Shown: positions 44,508 through 56,108, counted from the stretch's first letter. The stretch is DNA of 64,000 nt from Filosporella fistucella (GCA_030077755.1 JAQJZZ010000019.1:880501-944500), one strand, 5' to 3'. A program made the numbers and translations. Notes: generated by a model not told the origin, from the letters alone.

Positions 44508-46561
44508 CTAGAAGCAAAATTCTTCCGCATACATATGAATACCCTGGGCTCCAGTTCCTTTATGAACGGCCCGTTCATCGGACAAGCTTGCGACGCAATT
44601 ACGTACAGTAGACACCAACGACTTCCCACCACAAACTCCAATTGTTGTCTCTCCACCAGTGATTTCAACAGAAAAACGAATATAATCAAATATGTTCGGC
44701 CGGCTTCGACTGAAAACTATCTGCCGCGGACGTGATACTTCGGATTCAGAAATTTTGATAGGGGTATATCCTTTATGCCTTTCGGTCGACGGCGAACTGC
44801 ACCCAATATTTCCGTCTGACACTGAACTGGATGCGGAATGAATTGTTTGAAGTGCAACATAGGAATGATTCTGAGAAGTTTCGGCAAGCTCGATAGGCGG
44901 CATATCGTCGTCTGGAGACACGGGTTGTTTCTCGGTCGAAGACGACGCAACTCCTGGAATATCGAACTCATCGCTGATATCGCTGATATCGCCCTGAGTG
45001 ATGCAAACGTTGACTGTTAGGTCGATTCCAGCAGCTTCCGCACGAGTAACTGCCTCCAAAAGCCGGGGAATATAAAATCCAATGTGATTCCGCTGTCGTG
45101 CCAGAACCAAAAACGATACGCGTTGCACACAGCTGGAGGTTCCCCTGTCGAGAAGATCTTCGAGGACAGGCAAAGTGAATGAAGCTCCGGTCGATGCGGA
45201 TATGAGAATAACAGTCTCATATGCTCTCCAGTTGGGAAGTATGCCGTACGGCCCCGATATCAATACAGTTACTGACTGAGCTTTGCCTTCTTCTTGTAAC
45301 CTTTGCGCATAGGTATTAATCCTTTTCGTCAAGCCTTTGCGAGCGTGGATTGCAAAGACAAGGTCTCTTCCAGCTTGCTTTGAATTTGAAACATGGTGGC
45401 AGGCAATTGTGAATGGGTGTGTTTCCAAAGGTCCTAATCGCGGGATCCAGAGATGTAGATGCTGCCCAGCTTTCCAAGATATAGGAACGTCGGGAATCTT
45501 GATGACTGTGATATCTTTCCCATACGGCTGAAGGTGAGCCTGGAATCCAATCCTGCTCAACTTAAAATTGTGATAGATCACCAAGATCCCACGAAAGATC
45601 CAGTCGGAAATAGCAGCTCCAATTGCAAAATAGACGTAATATCGCGAATATTTGGGGACATGACGCCAGGTAAGCCACAAAAGGACTGCAGCAGAAACTA
45701 TATGTTGCATAACAAAGAGTTCATACCAAAAGCGCCGTAGCGGACTCAAGGAAGTTAAAAAAGTCCAAACAAGAACCGCCCATGCTCCTAATCCATACCG
45801 AACCATCGGCAGCATCTTTAACTCCAATCCCACAAAATCTGCTCTGTACCACTCGTCTATGAAGAAACCTCCGTGTATCGTCACAACGAATAAAAGTGTT
45901 CTAGAAACCCACCTATGAAACCAGTTCAAACGATCATAAGAGCTTCCTATTAGAGAGCCGATAAGACTTGCTTTGGAGGATAGCAGGAAAACAAGTGGAA
46001 CTTGTGTCAGAGATATCCACGCAGACCGAAATCCAATTCTCTCCCACCAATCTGGATCCCGTACAATGGCTTTGTAGGTCATCATGAATGTAACGATAGC
46101 CCAGTAAATCAAGAGCAGGATACATCTTCCCAGAGGTGGAGGACATAGCCAAGAGAACATGTCTTTGAAATAAAGCTGAGGGTAGCATATCTCACGTAGA
46201 ATCGCTGTTGTGGTTGCATACACCTGTGAGGCTATGTTGTGCGGTCTGGTTGGGAATTCCACAGATCTTGAGCGCGATAGTTTAATCCTGTAAGAGTGTC
46301 AAAATCAATCTTCTCTTCGAGAAAAAGAGAAAGGAAGAGAAAAGAGAGCGACATGCTTTGATGATGAAGAGCTAAAATTTGGAACTCATCTAACCTCGAC
46401 CACATGCCAAAGGCATTAATTGTCCGTAAAAGCAGAAGCATCCCAACAAATCCTGCAAAAATGTACCAAAATATGCGTGAGAGCGCCTCGTTGTATGTTC
46501 TAAACATGAGGCTAGAACCCATGTCCATATCACCCATATCCATATCCATCGACATGTCCAT
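44508..46561 (-). CDS. Ferric/cupric reductase, FRE type, with Met-rich N-terminus
   Basis: Exon 1 (46561-46395) and exon 2 (46287-44508) flank a 107-base intron (GTTAGA to TTACAG, TGAC branch) and give 648 residues. The enzyme is a plasma-membrane metalloreductase that passes electrons from NADPH through FAD and two hemes to extracellular Fe(III) or Cu(II). The four heme histidines have the canonical spacing: H180/H194 and H251/H265, 13 residues between each pair. The FAD motif HPFTIAC (346-352) and the NAD(P) motif ISASTGASFTLP (about 418-429) are present, and the end CGGKSL is typical. The first 19 residues contain eight methionines in MxM runs, like the extracellular copper-binding Mets motifs of CTR transporters. 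It is divergent from the first BIM1-like gene across 1.2 kb. Confidence 0.95.
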
Positions 46562-47793
46562 TTTTGTTGAACAACTTCACGATGGATTTTTGCCTTGAGC
46601 TTCTGAATATTGTTGCTGGTACTGAAAGTTCCAACACGCAATGTATTGCGAAGTTATTGGTTTCGACACGAGCTGGGAATATGCTCGTTCAGCATCCTAG
46701 CCTGATTCTGGGTTCCAACATTGTACTTCGTAGTGGTCGTACTCAACCAACTAGTGTTGAAATATCACATCTTGTGAATCTAGTTGATTATTTCTGCGCC
46801 TCTTGCAAATCAATCCTACAGGGTTTCGCCCCTTGCCCGTGCAGATATAACGAGAATATTTGAGCTATTTTATTTCCCAATTGAGATCGCGAGCACCGGG
46901 TAATAAACGCCTCATTAATTGCTACTTGTGACCAAATCTACTCTTCATTTACAGAAGGAGACAGGGTTGCTCCTTTCTTTTTCATAATCAAAGATGCTGT
47001 GAAGCCTACTCAAGGTTTGAATACTGACATATGTCAAAAGTACCGAAGACTGTCGTTTCCTAACTTCTTAAGCAGTTCTGTCTTGCAAATGAAATGAAAT
47101 CTGTACACTAGTTCTGTATCAAGGTCTAGACTATCTTGCCTTGAAGTTGTAAATTCAATTTGAGACAAGGTCTTCCAGAGTTTGGAAGATTCCCGCGTTT
47201 GCACTTCAATTCTATAATTTGAGAAGACGAATGTTGTACTTGTGCCCCGAGAAGCAAGCCACCAATGCGCAGAGAAAGTTCTCGCCCCTTTCCTCTCAAA
47301 TAGGCAGAAAAGGTCTGCAAGGTGCCGAGCCGATTCGTTCGAATTTTACCTGCTATTTTCACACTCAAATGAGCTCAGGACGTGGCGCATAATCATGCAT
47401 TTGTATCAGGGCAGTCACGCCAGGCAAGTTTATCAACATCGAAGTAGACTGTTGGTCATTGGAAAGCAATCTCCATGGATTGGGGCAGAAGATTTTTATA
47501 CCCAATGGTGGAGAATTCCTTCGTATTTCAAGCAACAACAAGCTCATTTGTTCTCCACAATTTCAGCCATCCCGTGCATCCTCTCCTTTGAGTGAAATCA
47601 AGCTGCTTGTTTGATGCCTGAGAGTTGCATGCATACCAGCAAGCATGGTACCGAGTGCCATGTTCACTCGGATGGGCTATATATGCAGGTACTGCTTCCA
47701 AATTTTGAGCATCACACCCGTTTCAATCATCTTTTACTACTAACACGTTCGTTACAATCACAATTACATTCATTTGAGCTTTAAACTCACAAA
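46562..47793. promoter_or_regulatory. Shared divergent region, metalloreductase / BIM1-like A
   Basis: These 1232 bases lie between the divergent start codons of the reductase (46561) and BIM1-like A (47794), so both promoters are here. A TATATAT run near 47680 sits about 110 bases before the BIM1-like A ATG. No exact TGTGCTCA motif is present. No other gene is supported. Confidence 0.5.
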
Positions 47794-48709
47794 ATGTTCT
47801 CAATAGCTAATATCGCCTCAGTGCTTGCTCTTGCAGCTATTGCAAAGGCACACTTTGTACTCCAAATCCCAACAAGCCTTGGGTTTGACGATGCCACTGA
47901 AGCAACAGGTCCTTGCGACGGATTTGACCCAGCAAGTCGGGGCACTGGAGTTACTGATTGGCCAGTCAATGGGGCTTCTATTGGGGTTCTGACAACGCAT
48001 ACACATGTTACCTGGCACATCAACTATGCTCTTCTCAGCGATACATCAAAATGGTCTCCCCTTTCGGCGGATATCGACCAAATTGGTGTTGGCAGCTACT
48101 GTATTGATCATACTCCAGGAGTTAGCTCTCTTGTTGGCCAAGATGCTGTTCTGCAAGTAGTTCAAGTGGGTGTTGATGGAACTCTATACCAGGTATGAAT
48201 CGTTATGAAATTCTTCGAATTACCAACTGATCTTTTGATAGTGTGCTGCAATCAAATTTGTAGCAGGCGGACCAGCAGCTATTCCTGGAGCATGTACAAA
48301 TTCGACTGGCGTGACAGCATCTTATATTCCTGGCACCGGTCCTGTATCTGTGACCCCGAGCAGCTCTACCCCGGCGCCAACTTCATCTACTGCCAGTTCC
48401 TCACCATCTTCGTCTTCTGAAGTCGATTCTACTACAGGTTCGACATCTACTGGAGGCTCCACAGCAGGGTCAACAACGGTCAGCTTAACTTCAACCAAGA
48501 GTCAAACTTCATCCACCAGTGCAACGGGCAGTGGATCAGCTGTATCATCCTCCATCAAGACAACAAGCACCACAAACTCGACGAAGTCAACAAGCACTTC
48601 CACATCCTCGATCGTTCAAGTGACGGGTGGTTCTAATGTTCTTCACGCAGGGGGTGTTGTGGCAGTAATTGGCGGTGGTATTATTGCAATGATGGGTCTG
48701 AGTATATAA
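47794..48709 (+). CDS. BIM1/X325-like copper protein A, GPI-anchored
   Basis: Exons 47794-48192 and 48242-48709 give 288 residues. A signal peptide (residues 1-19, ending AIAKA) would release a mature protein starting at His20 (HFVLQIPTSLGF), the first arm of a histidine-brace copper site. The second arm is His69 in VLTTH (mature residue 50). Cysteines in GPCDGF, GSYC, YQCAAI and PGAC match the family fold. A long Ser/Thr-rich stalk follows, then a hydrophobic tail (VVAVIGGGIIAMMGL) preceded by small residues, a GPI-attachment signal. Family members (Cryptococcus BIM1; X325 proteins of other fungi) bind copper and help import it under starvation, and are not known to cut polysaccharides. The intron after LYQ is shared by all four paralogs here. 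Confidence 0.88.
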
Positions 48710-49509
48710 AAGGCCGGCGATCAGTGAAGCTGTGGGAATTAATGTTGAAGGACTCGCAGAAATGGATGGCTTTTTCACTGGGTTTCTGCTTACGACCTCG
48801 GTCATCATTGAAAATTAACATCACCTCAACAGCATTCTGTGGGTGTCTTTAATTCAAATTCATATGTATTTCCTCAACTTGAAATTTTACATGATGAGAA
48901 CAGTGTTTACAAGTTTCTTTGGTCGATTCGATATTTACGGGTCGCCTAAAGTGACAGTGAAATCTGCATGAGCAGACTCCCAATTTCGACGATAGCACTC
49001 AGTCACTTGCCCGTGATATATCTGTTCCTATGTATCTGCACTGTTTGGCCTTCAGGGTATATAATCGCTAATATCCTTGACGTACATTTGTGGCTGAATG
49101 AGGCAGGCTCCACGGGATGGTAATCAATATCACCATGCAGTCAACTCGTTCATTTTACAACAATGTGCTCAAAACCTCTCTAATTTACCGAAATCTGATC
49201 ACCAACAGGAATAACGAATTTGGATGTATTCCTCGCCCTAGTACATCTTTGAGTTTGAATGAGCACGAAAAGGCCATCGCAGAACTGCGCCGTAGCGGGG
49301 GCAGCCATAACGAAGGCGCTTGAATTTACTTGCCTGATTAACCAGAGACTAGAGACTATACAGCTTTCCGATGCTTCTCAAAAGGCTGCTACCAGACTTG
49401 CCCTTTCGACCTTTCAGATCAAGCCCAGCCAGAACCGCCATCTCCACTTTTGTTCCCTTTCGATACCGCCAGCTAAACTCAATTGAAGCTCTCCCAATCT
49501 TTCGGCACT
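48710..49509. promoter_or_regulatory. Spacer and promoter of BIM1-like B, with TGTGCTCA
   Basis: No gene is supported here. TGTGCTCA at 49164-49171, 339 bases before the ATG of BIM1-like B, matches exactly the motif I recall for Mac1-type copper regulators in Aspergillus. Confidence 0.4.
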
Positions 49510-50289
49510 ATGAAGATACACATCATCCATTCACTTCAAGCTCTCTTAATCTTCTCATGCACCGCTCACTTCGTTCTTCAATCACCAAATTCTTTGGGCT
49601 TCAATGATGGCCTTGAAGGTACTGGTCCCTGCGGCTCTTTCGATATACAAAGTCGCGCCAACCTCAACCAATATCCCGTGGGTGGCAATCCACTTCACTT
49701 ACTGACAACACACAACCATGTTACCTATAAAATTATGGCAGCACTTTTGAACGATACCAGCACTTGGGTTGATATGATACCTCCTGTTGATCAGACAGGA
49801 GTCGGCGATTTTTGCCTCCCATCCGTTCCTGGTTATGCGCCTTGGATCGGGCTGGATGCAGTTATGCAGATGGTGCAGTTCGCCCCCGACGGTATTTTAT
49901 ATCAAGTAAGTGATGGATGTTGAGAGAATGTGATGTCAAGTATCTAATAGATGTCTCTACTCTAGTGCGCAGCCATTGTTTTCGTTGCTGGCGGGCCTGC
50001 ACCAGTTGACTCGAAGTGCAAGAATTCCACAGATGTCCGGGCAGCCCTTACTGCCTTCACTTCAACAGTTCCAGGTCACTCTGCAACCGTTGGAGCATCA
50101 CCAAATACTGCTCTGTCGACTTCTACACCTGCATTGTCCAATGCTACCACCACATCTACAGGCACAATTAAATCAACAGCCGCCACAACTTCCAAAGCAG
50201 TCTCGGGCGCTACGGTGGATTATAAATACCGAAATATTGATGGAATTTGGACACTCGTTGCTGCAATATTAGCAGCGTGTGTTGTTTGA
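49510..50289 (+). CDS. BIM1/X325-like copper protein B, GPI-anchored
   Basis: Exons 49510-49905 and 49966-50289 give 239 residues. The signal peptide (1-19, ending SCTA) is followed by His20 in HFVLQSPNSLGFND. The second brace histidine is His68 in LLTTH (mature residue 49). Core Cys positions (GPCGSF, GDFC, YQCAAI, DSKC) match paralog A, as does the intron after LYQ. The Ser/Thr stalk is shorter than in A, and the C-terminus is a modest hydrophobic tail (WTLVAAILAACVV), so GPI anchoring is likely but less certain. The frame begins at the only ATG just before the signal peptide. It is in tandem with A, 800 bases downstream, and convergent with C. Identity to A is clearly partial, so the duplication is not recent. 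Confidence 0.86.
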
Positions 50290-50782
50290 TATCTGGGCTG
50301 TCATCGACATCCATAGTTCGCGGACGGTTGTTTTCCCGGTCCAAGTTTTTGTTGATTTTCTACGCTAGAAATTAGTTTTCGTGTCATAAAACTATTTCTT
50401 TTGCACCTATTGTTGCCAATTCTGCTCTGTATCATTCAAATAATTATAACCCAAGGTTGAGAGAAGCCCTTACTGCCGAACGAGTTCCTGTTTCTATTGC
50501 CCCATCACCTCCACGTCGCTTGCCTGGCCACAGTATCTTGCCTGACTGGAATCTCAAGTTGCCTACCAGATTTCATACTAATCTGAATAGTGATAGTCAC
50601 TGCTCCGGGTGTGAAAGTTTTGTTACTTTTGTAAGCTTGCATTGAAGTCATATTACGACCAACTGAAGTTGACTACCGAGCCACTTGGAAACATTTGCCA
50701 GGGTTTGAACGTATTGTCAACCTCCAACAGTCCATGAGCAAACACTCTTGCACTATATTTCCCGTTCAAGACTTCACCGCAC
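50290..50782. other. Convergent spacer between BIM1-like B and C
   Basis: No gene is seen. Beyond the stop of paralog C, no Ser/Thr-rich or GPI-like tail is found in any frame, so C does not appear to have lost an exon here. Confidence 0.5.
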
Positions 50783-51337
50783 CTAAAGCCAGTTGGCCAA
50801 AATCCCTGTGGAATTGGTGCACCCAGCTGGAACAGTTGAGTGCTTGCCTCCGACAAACTTGATTGCGGCACACTGCCAATGTGATTAGCAACCGTGAGAT
50901 GTTGAACAATTTGTAGATGAAAAGTTCATATTCACCTGATACAGTTCTCCGTCATCTCCATGTTGAATAACCTGCAACACCGCATTTTTCCCTTCCCAAG
51001 ATGCCTTTCCTGGGATTTCCGGCTCACAGAACGAGCCCACACCAGTTTGGTTCAAAGATGGAGTCAATGAGACCCAGTGAGTTAAGTTCGTCAGAAGAGC
51101 TGCCTTAAACTCCCAGGTGGCTGAAGTGTGGGTGGTTAGGACGCCGATTGAGGATCCTTTGATTGGCCAATTGGTGACATTTGTTCTTGAAGCAGGATCA
51201 AATCCGCCACATGGCGCTGTGCCCTCAGCATCATCGTCAAAGCCTAGACTTGTTGGGATTTGCAACACGAAGTGAGAATTTGTAACAGCGGAAAGAGCCA
51301 AGAGTAAGAACACCGATGGTATGGAGGCAAAATGCAT
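50783..51337 (-). CDS. BIM1/X325-like copper protein C, soluble form
   Basis: Exons 51337-50936 and 50872-50783 give 163 residues. The signal peptide (1-21, ending VTNS) exposes His22 in HFVLQIPTSLGFDDD. The second brace histidine is His70 in VLTTH (mature 49). The core contains APCGGF, GSFC, YQCAAI and AGCTNSTG, and the protein stops ten residues later without stalk or GPI signal, so a released protein is predicted. An in-frame ATG upstream at 51391 was rejected because the ATG at 51337 gives the better signal peptide. The intron (63 bases, 50873-50935) is at the same LYQ position as in the other paralogs. It is in tandem with D on the minus strand. Confidence 0.87.
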
Positions 51338-52473
51338 TTTTGCGGCTGAGAATTTGAGCTGAACTGAGTGTGTCAGGTGTATAGAGAACAAATATGATAG
51401 GAAGAAGGAGCTGATTCAATGTCGGACCAACAAGTACCAACAGCAAGCAGTGTTATTCTTTCTTATACCTTACCAAAATTTTGGTGGTGCATGCTCACCC
51501 AACCTTGCACTGGGGGTTACGAGGGTCCAGAATTTACTAGGACTATACTATTCAAGCGCTATTAGCCTACTCGGAACGTCCGCCAGGGCGTATCGAAGGA
51601 ATCGAACAAGCCCAAAGAAGCACACACGAGGAAATTGTGAATGACAATAGAAATTAACCTGCCGAGCGAGAACATTTGATCTGATTTACATAAGGGACAT
51701 TATCATACGCATGCCCTGATTCTCTGTGCCTGTAGAGAAGGAAACAAATGAACGAGAACAATAGAGAAAATATTAGAGTAGTATCGTGGGGAAAAGGCGG
51801 ATGAAGTATGTCGGACTAGGCTCTACCCATGGATGCTCTCGCCTACTACTGTATCTGGAAACCTTATATGCGATGGCAAACCTGCTTACCAGACGATGTC
51901 AAGTTGGTATCACATCACAGGAGCAGAAATTCAATCACTTCAACGATAGAATCTTTCCCGAACGTGTGGAGGGCCAAATCTCACATCCACTCGTCAGCAG
52001 TGATCACCAGAGGAGGCAGGGTTGCACCTAGACACATAATTGCCAGCTCAATGGTAGCCACCTTTTAATTTTCCCTACGACACAGACAAATCCTTCAGGA
52101 GCTATATGAATACGGAAGTTAGGGCAATGATCAAGAGAGAAAAGGAATGGCTGCGGTTGGGAGACATCTCAGAAGAATATCACGTAAATTTGAATTGACC
52201 CGTTGCATTCTAGCCCATAGGAGTAGTCACGACGAAATACAATTTGAGAATCACTTCAATGATTGAACCCCTCAAATATTTTGAACGTTATTATCACAAA
52301 GAATGCCAGATTTCATCAGCAGCCCTGGCACGTTGCACCAATCTCACACTTGCTTCAGAAGGCATACATATTTGAAAATATGGAACAGGTAATTTCAAAT
52401 TCTAAGGAAAGGTTCCTGAGAACGGCGAGCCTCCCTCTTCAGACCTTGACTGCTCAAAACTCGACATGAGCAG
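51338..52473. other. Spacer between BIM1-like C and D, promoter of C
   Basis: No gene is supported in 1.1 kb. The promoter of C must lie in the left part. A TGCTCA core occurs near 51495 but without the full motif. Confidence 0.45.
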
Positions 52474-53124
52474 CTACCAGTGTGCAGTTATACCAGTTGA
52501 ATTCAAACAACCACTGGGCGTTGCCGCTGCCCCACCAGCGACAAAATTTATGGCCGCACACTATGTCGAAAAATCAACACTTGTATTAACCATGTAGGAC
52601 AGAGCAAGATACCTGATACAAAGCACCATCAACTGCATGCTGGATTACCTGTAAGACAACAGGCAAACCTATCCATGCCGCGATACCAGGTATTCCCGGC
52701 TCGCAGAAGTATCCAATTCCTGTCTGGCTAAGAACTGGAGTGAGACGCACCCACTGAAATGATTTAGTTCCATGTTCGATGATGATGAAAAAGCGTTACG
52801 AGATGGAAGTGTGACCAGGAGAACTGCGATCACATCGCAGCGACCACACGGGGGACTTACATTTGAAGTGTTGCTCACAAGTGCAGCTTTGAAATCCCAA
52901 GTCACAGACGAGTGTGTTGTGATGACACTAATTGCAGAGCCCCCGATAGGCCAAGTGGTTACTCCTTTAGTACGATCTGTAGGATTGAAGCTGCCACAAG
53001 GAGCTGACGTCTCAAGAGAGTCATCGTAACCAAGACTGGTTGGGAGAGTGAGGACAAAATGTGCACAGGCAACTGCTGCCAGGTAGCTGGCGCTCAATGA
53101 AATGATAGAAGATTTACAAAGCAT
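52474..53124 (-). CDS. BIM1/X325-like copper protein D, soluble form
   Basis: Three exons (53124-52861, 52753-52613, 52560-52474) give 163 residues, the same length as paralog C. The signal peptide (1-21, ending VACA) is followed by His22 in HFVLTLPTSLGYDD. The second brace histidine is His71 in VITTH (mature 50). Cysteines in APCGSF, GYFC, YQCAAI and SGCLNSTG agree with C, and the protein also stops shortly after this point, without stalk or GPI tail. The extra 107-base first intron (52754-52860, GTAAGT to TTCAG), which falls after SNTSN, is unique to D. Reading through it would destroy the core, so the spliced form is the real one. Likely a secreted copper-binding protein. Confidence 0.86.
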
Positions 53125-55156
53125 GATGAGAAATTCAATGCTTGAAAATATTAAATCATGACAGTGAAAATGAAATCTAAGCAGACGACATTCAAGTTGA
53201 ATATTTATACATTGAGTCCCTCAGAATGAAGACGATTTGCCTTGACCCTAGGGTGGTAATGTCATCAGATTTGCTACAGGGCCTGAGTTTAACCGGCTCG
53301 AGCTATTGAAGGAATAGTGTTTGCGGCGTTGCTGCGCATCTTGAGCGCATAAATAAGCTTCCTGCCTAATCATCACGGGGAGAATATACCACCCTATGGC
53401 CAACTTTCAACAACCTCAAAAGCTGAGTGGGATTGGGATCTGGGAGTATGACGAACGCGAGTCCAGGTAGGAATGAATGCGTGCATTGTTTGCAGATTCT
53501 GAGTGTGCTGCCTGGGAGAACCCGTCTTGGATCTTGAACAAATAAAATACAGAGAATTGGAGTGTAGAAGCTCAGACGCTATACCGACCTGCCAAAGAAC
53601 AGGTGTTTTAAGACTCAAGTAATTCAATATTGCATATAGGTTAATTTTCTTTTGTAGGACATTTTCCTGGCATCATGTCAGAATCATGACAGTCAAGTTA
53701 CCTTTGATCATGGAAATTGAAGAAAAGAAAAGTGTTGTCCAGAGTATCTACAATGTGGACATTATTAATACCAGAGCACTTGCTACAGGTGTCTTAACAC
53801 TTCAACTACACTTAACTCTGCACGATTTGAAGGTAACGAAGGAATCGAAACTGCAATACATTCCCCAGTCATAAATCGCAAAGTCACATGACAAAATCCC
53901 CACGCTCTGCAGAACTTAACCAGAGAGGTTCATGAAAAGAAACAAGCATCTTGAATTTATATCTCACTGGCTCAGTATAATAGCAGATGGAACCGTGGCC
54001 CAAACCGAGCTGCGTCAGAGGCAACAATAGCAAAAATGGCGTGCCGCTGCAAATTATGATTATGTGGCTCCGGGACAAACTCTAAATGGCCCGAGAGATT
54101 GTACCGATGCCATATTTACAGCCAAAAGTCAAATAATCTCCTAGCTTTAAGCTTTGGTCCCGAGGATGAAGTGATAATTCCATCCGGCATCTGTAAGCTA
54201 GTCGAATGAGTCGAAGATATGACAAACGTATGAACGGAGAATAGTTCCGTTCTTTTAAGGCGAAAGATTTGGTGTTTCTATCCGCCAATAAATTATCAAC
54301 AGCAAACGTCTCAACACGGATCTTGCTTGTAGCCTAGGTATAGAGTTGGGCTGTAATCCTTAGAAAGTTGATGCCTAGCAGTTGTCACTCGGGGAGACTT
54401 CGGACTATGTGTTCGCTTGAAAAAGGGGTTGCTAGTTCTGATGCCAAGTTATTCCGAAACGGTATAGAACAGTTGACTATTGGAAGATGGGATTCTCGCA
54501 ATTGTTGAAATTGCTTTTGGACGCCAAAGATAACGGCCGCGTGGTAATGACAACCGCATTGTACAGATTTCGTGGGTGGTTGCTATCCCACGGCATGTGG
54601 GGCGTTACCCGTGTCTCATGTATTCTCGTTCAAGGAGAAACAAAGATCTGGCTTCTGGAATATCCCGTAGAACACTAGAAGCATGCCAAACAAGTAAGGG
54701 AAATTGTCTTTGATGACATCGACCTAGCTGAACGTGGAATGTTGGGTCAGACTTAAGGTCCGCTATATGCTGTGTTTGCAAAAATTTTCAGGTGGGGTTT
54801 GCTTTTTTTTTTGAGTGATTTTGTTTGTATAGCAGAACGTCTCAATAACACCTTAGCTGAAGATGACGTTGATTTTGATGAAAGAAAGAGTAATATGCCA
54901 GTATGAATGTTACTCATGTGAGTTGCAAGACTGATAAATGTGGGTACTGGGAAATGGTGTTTTAGAAGAGATGTGGCGATATAAATCGACTCGAGGTCAG
55001 CGATGCCATACCAACAACGACTCAGGTTCCATTCCTCCCTACCTCTCGGCCCTAATTGAAACTCCTACACACTTGTGGAGCTACTTTGAAAATCGTGGGA
55101 ACCTCAACCTCCGAACCCTTTAACACGCGATACCGGGAGACGATTTTGCATCGGAG
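53125..55156. other. Intergenic, no supported gene
   Basis: The left end holds the promoter of BIM1-like D, including TGAGCGCA at 53342-53349, one mismatch from the reverse complement of TGTGCTCA. The remaining frames are short and featureless. Confidence 0.45.
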
Positions 55157-55453
55157 ATGTGCCAACGCATACGACTGGAATATACTTGCGGCTGTGTGTA
55201 TCTTGGAGGATATCGTGTCTGCGAAGCTGCGGAATGGCAAGGACTTGATCCAGCAGGCGCCTGCTCCCGCAATGGAAAAGAGACAGTGGATGAATTGGTG
55301 AGCGGACGGTGTGAGCCATGCCTTGAGAAGGACAGAAACCGAAAGAGAGAGAAGAGAGAGAAAGATGGAGGGGGATCAGGGAAGAGAGGCCGTCCGAAGG
55401 GAAGCAAGAAGGGGGAAAGTGGAGATACGAGCGACTCCGGCTTCAACGCTTGA
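55157..55453 (+). CDS. Cysteine-rich small protein with AT-hook
   Basis: A 98-residue frame starts at the ATG at 55157. The N-terminal half carries a Cys pattern (Y-x-C-G-C, then VCEAAEW, GACSRNG and CEPCLEKD), like small fungal zinc-binding proteins that start MCxR. The C-terminal half is highly basic and contains GKRGRPKGSKKG, a textbook AT-hook that binds the minor groove of AT-rich DNA. This suggests a small nuclear, chromatin-associated protein. Single exon; no known full-length homolog comes to mind. Confidence 0.6.
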   Translation: MCQRIRLEYTCGCVYLGGYRVCEAAEWQGLDPAGACSRNGKETVDELVSGRCEPCLEKDRNRKREKREKDGGGSGKRGRPKGSKKGESGDTSDSGFNA

Positions 55454-56108
55454 GATGGTGGGAAGGTCAAATCTCCAAAGACGAAAAGCTTTTCCGGGAA
55501 GCACATCGAAGGCCGAGCAATCTATTGCAGACCAATCAGCAAGGAGATTTCAGTGAATGGTATACATTCGTGACAAATGTGCTCGCAGAAGAAGCTGGAG
55601 CAATCGAGCCAATTACAGCGTTGGCCGAATGGACGTTGCGATATGGAAACTCGTGTATACTAGATACTTCTCAGGTGGAAGTGAATTGAGAAGATACTGG
55701 GATATCGATCAGATGGAAAGTAGAGTTCTACTTTTATGCAGCCCTCCTGATATTCTAGCTCTTCTCTTCTGGACACAAACATGACACCAAAACAAAGATA
55801 GGACAAAATGTGCGTATGCTCGCCATCCTCATGAACTCAATCCAATTCCTGATTTCGAGACTTCCGTAAAGCTGTCACAAATATAAGTTCATGTTGCTAC
55901 GCATGCGAATACCAATTCAGAAGATTCGATGAGGATGGAGTTCATGCTGCACAAATGAATGCCAAGTCAGAAAGTTCCATGAGATGTTGCCCCACTTCCC
56001 AATCCGTTCTAGCCCCTCCTCACACACCGCCTTCCTTATGCAGCACTTCCCTCCCATCAACATCCAAAATCCACAGCCTTCCCATAACACACCATCCCCC
56101 AAACCACC
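55454..56108. other. Intergenic, promoter of the FAM32A-like gene
   Basis: No supported gene. A pyrimidine-rich stretch with many CCA repeats immediately precedes the next ATG. Confidence 0.5.

Noticed and set aside
47794..53124. Reading the four His-1 proteins as cellulose-active LPMOs
   Set aside because: Length, cysteine pattern and the GPI stalk fit BIM1/X325; the LPMO substrate-surface motifs are not seen.
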